A DNA stretch of 64,000 bases, taken from assembly GCF_002042965.1 (NCBI RefSeq), contig NZ_MZNT01000014.1, positions 62,001 through 126,000 on the forward strand. The letters run 5' to 3'. Each line of letters starts with the position of its first letter. The stretch's first letter is position 1. The stretch comes from Paenibacillus sp. 32352. GTDB lineage: Bacteria > Bacillota > Bacilli > Paenibacillales > NBRC-103111. Position numbers and translations under genes: made by a program. The notes under the pieces are model-generated. The model was given only the letters and a program-made list of their open reading frames with translations, was not told the DNA's origin and searched no databases. Below, piece by piece: positions 63,080-64,000 of the stretch.

Positions 63080-63500
63080 CTACGACGGAATAACCAACGC
63101 ACTATATTTTTCCTCAAGTTGCTTTAAGTAACTTTCTGGATTTCGGCGAAAGCGCCGGCGCATTACACTTTCGTTGAGACGTGCATTCCATTGAGTACAT
63201 TGTTCTTTATATCTTTCATATGGATCCGAGCCAAACCGAGCGGAAAGATTCAACCAGAACGATATACTCGCCGTTGCGAAGAATATAATTCATTCCAACT
63301 TCGTCTTCCCGTCATAAAACGATGGCGAGTTTTGGTTTGTCGGTAAAAACGTTCTATGGTCATTGTTGGTACGGGGAAGAAAAGAGTGGTCGTAACAAGA
63401 AAAGTGCCCCTTCCAGAATCCCCTGGTGTAAGAAGTTACATTCTTCACCATGGGCAGATCAGTCCCACGTACCCCAGGTTCAAAAAGAAATGGAGATATT
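63080..63500 (-). pseudogene. Decayed transposase remnant
   Basis: Pieces of one protein occur in three frames on the minus strand: SYTRGFWKGHFSCYDHSFLP with RTNND (about 63430-63340), then ERFYRQTKTRHRFMTGRRSW (about 63350-63290), NYILRNGEYIVLVESF (about 63290-63240), and finally FGSDPYERYKEQ and NPESYLKQLEEKYSALVIPS ending at 63080. The RTNND-ERF-TGRRSW order resembles the C-terminal part of a known kind of DDE transposase. Frameshifts and stops show it is dead. The 5' part is missing. Confidence 0.65.
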
Positions 63501-63569
63501 TAAACGATTATAGTAATTTTAACTGTTTTGTTGATCCTTCTAGCATTCAGAGATTATTCCATAAATCGA

Positions 63570-63605
63570 AACAGCGGCTATCATCTAGACTGCCGCTGTT
63601 TTTTT
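63570..63605 (+). terminator. Hairpin terminator without an obvious gene
   Basis: Perfect 9-bp stem aacagcggc / gccgctgtt (63570-63600) followed by TTTTT on the + strand. No intact + strand gene precedes it. Confidence 0.7.
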
Positions 63606-63769
63606 ATTACTTTATATTTTCTTCCTACAGCCGCCGCCACCGGACAATCATCAGGCCTTACTTCGTCCAGAAGAAGCCGGGTTGCTGCCACGGCTGCCTG
63701 CAGCCTTTTCCAGCAATGCCCGACGAGTTGGGCTTCAATCGGAAAACCGGAAGAGCGAGCTGTAGTCAC
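63581..63769 (-). CDS. Possible small protein or gene fragment, 62 aa
   Basis: GTG-started frame with codon use and GC content higher than its AT-rich surroundings: EAQLVGHCWKRLQAAVAATR, then LLLDEVRPDDCPVAAAVGRK. The ribosome binding site is poor (GGAAG 12 nt away) and the stop lies in the hairpin at 63570-63600. No family recognised; it may be a gene fragment. Confidence 0.3.
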   Translation of the reverse strand: MTTARSSGFPIEAQLVGHCWKRLQAAVAATRLLLDEVRPDDCPVAAAVGRKYKVIKKQRQSR

Positions 63770-63832
63770 GCCTGGCTACATCTTCCAGATAGAAGGATCA
63801 ACTCAACGTTTTTTATTTTCGTGATTATTATC

Positions 63833-63940
63833 TTATTTGGATCGATTGTTGATGTTGATTAATAACCTAATGATTAATAATACCACAAGTAAAAAAAATA
63901 TTGACAAAATTATTCCAGCTGGGGTTATTAAATAATACAT
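63833..63940 (-). CDS. Membrane microprotein, 35 aa
   Basis: ATG preceded at 7 nt by AGGTGGG, and a perfect -10 TATAAT 44 bp upstream of the start codon (63984-63989). The protein is a single hydrophobic helix (GIILSIFFLLVVLLIIRLL) with a short polar N-terminus (MYYLITPA) and a basic tail (NINNRSK). The layout is that of small single-helix membrane proteins, of the size of KdpF-like or DUF3951-like peptides, but I cannot assign a family. Confidence 0.55.
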   Translation of the reverse strand: MYYLITPAGIILSIFFLLVVLLIIRLLININNRSK

Positions 63941-64000
63941 ATTAATACCCACCTTTCACTTGTTAAGATTAAAGGATTAATCTATTATACAACAAAATAT

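Noticed and set aside
63388..63399. GGTCGTAACAAG, a match to the 3' part of 16S rRNA
   Set aside because: Only 12 bases match and the surrounding sequence is not rRNA; it lies inside the transposase remnant.
63356..63862. 168-aa + strand frame in the tail
   Set aside because: It runs against the transposase remnant and through a terminator hairpin, has no ribosome binding site and no recognisable domain.

Overview
The window looks like a chromosomal segment of an aerobic, spore-forming Bacillota bacterium, most likely Paenibacillus or a close relative. Pointers are the caa3-type cytochrome oxidase operon with a haem-bearing CtaC, a YhcN/YlaJ-type sporulation lipoprotein, YesM/YesN-type and membrane-anchored AraC regulators, several copper-amine-oxidase-N-domain proteins, a KimA potassium importer behind a c-di-AMP riboswitch, Gram-positive ribosome binding sites and frequent GTG/TTG starts. 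No rRNA, tRNA, CRISPR array, prophage or intact insertion sequence was found.

Layout. 1-6.6 kb: end of an AraC sensor-regulator, a ZIP metal transporter, ACT-domain malic enzyme, a membrane-anchored TlpA thioredoxin, a PCYCGC lipoprotein and a small protein. 6.8-14.5 kb: an OmpR-type two-component pair and the respiratory cluster ctaC-ctaD-ctaE-ctaF, then ctaG and ctaM. 14.8-18.5 kb: sporulation lipoprotein, DEAD-box helicase with an 84-bp tandem-repeat tail, and a guanylate-kinase-like protein with an altered P-loop. 18.6-23.9 kb: a plant-polysaccharide region with an ABC binding protein behind a cre site, a GH105-type hydrolase and an FG-GAP propeller protein. 24.3-38.6 kb: housekeeping and envelope genes (CvfC-like HEAT protein, MBL hydrolase, SGNH esterase, thiamine pyrophosphokinase, DUF554, SulP, CorA, recQ-RNase H, glycosyltransferase, exported proteins). 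38.7-46.3 kb: a GNAT gene and a six-gene operon coding for a polyamine-type ABC transporter, a nucleoside hydrolase and an adenine deaminase, probably for purine nucleoside salvage, with a strongly structured leader. 46.6-55.3 kb: DUF2294, YesM/YesN-type pair, two GNATs, DJ-1/PfpI, DUF2306, YdeI, GDPD and a copper-amine-oxidase-N protein. 55.6-62.7 kb: a TRAP dicarboxylate transporter, an E. coli-type purB, a 44-aa acidic protein, and kimA with its riboswitch. 62.7-64 kb: a gene-poor tail with a decayed transposase and a 35-aa membrane microprotein.

The most unusual signal is a family of intergenic elements of about 200 bp, with five good copies (about 8.9, 28.7, 39.5, 55.3 and 60.3 kb) and one degraded copy (20.2 kb). 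Each good copy sits inside a transcription terminator, so that a copy of the local terminator hairpin lies on both sides. The hairpin differs from locus to locus but the two sides resemble each other. The elements fold into long nested hairpins whose arms change together between copies, and all five good copies point the same way as the gene whose terminator they occupy. I do not recognise this family.
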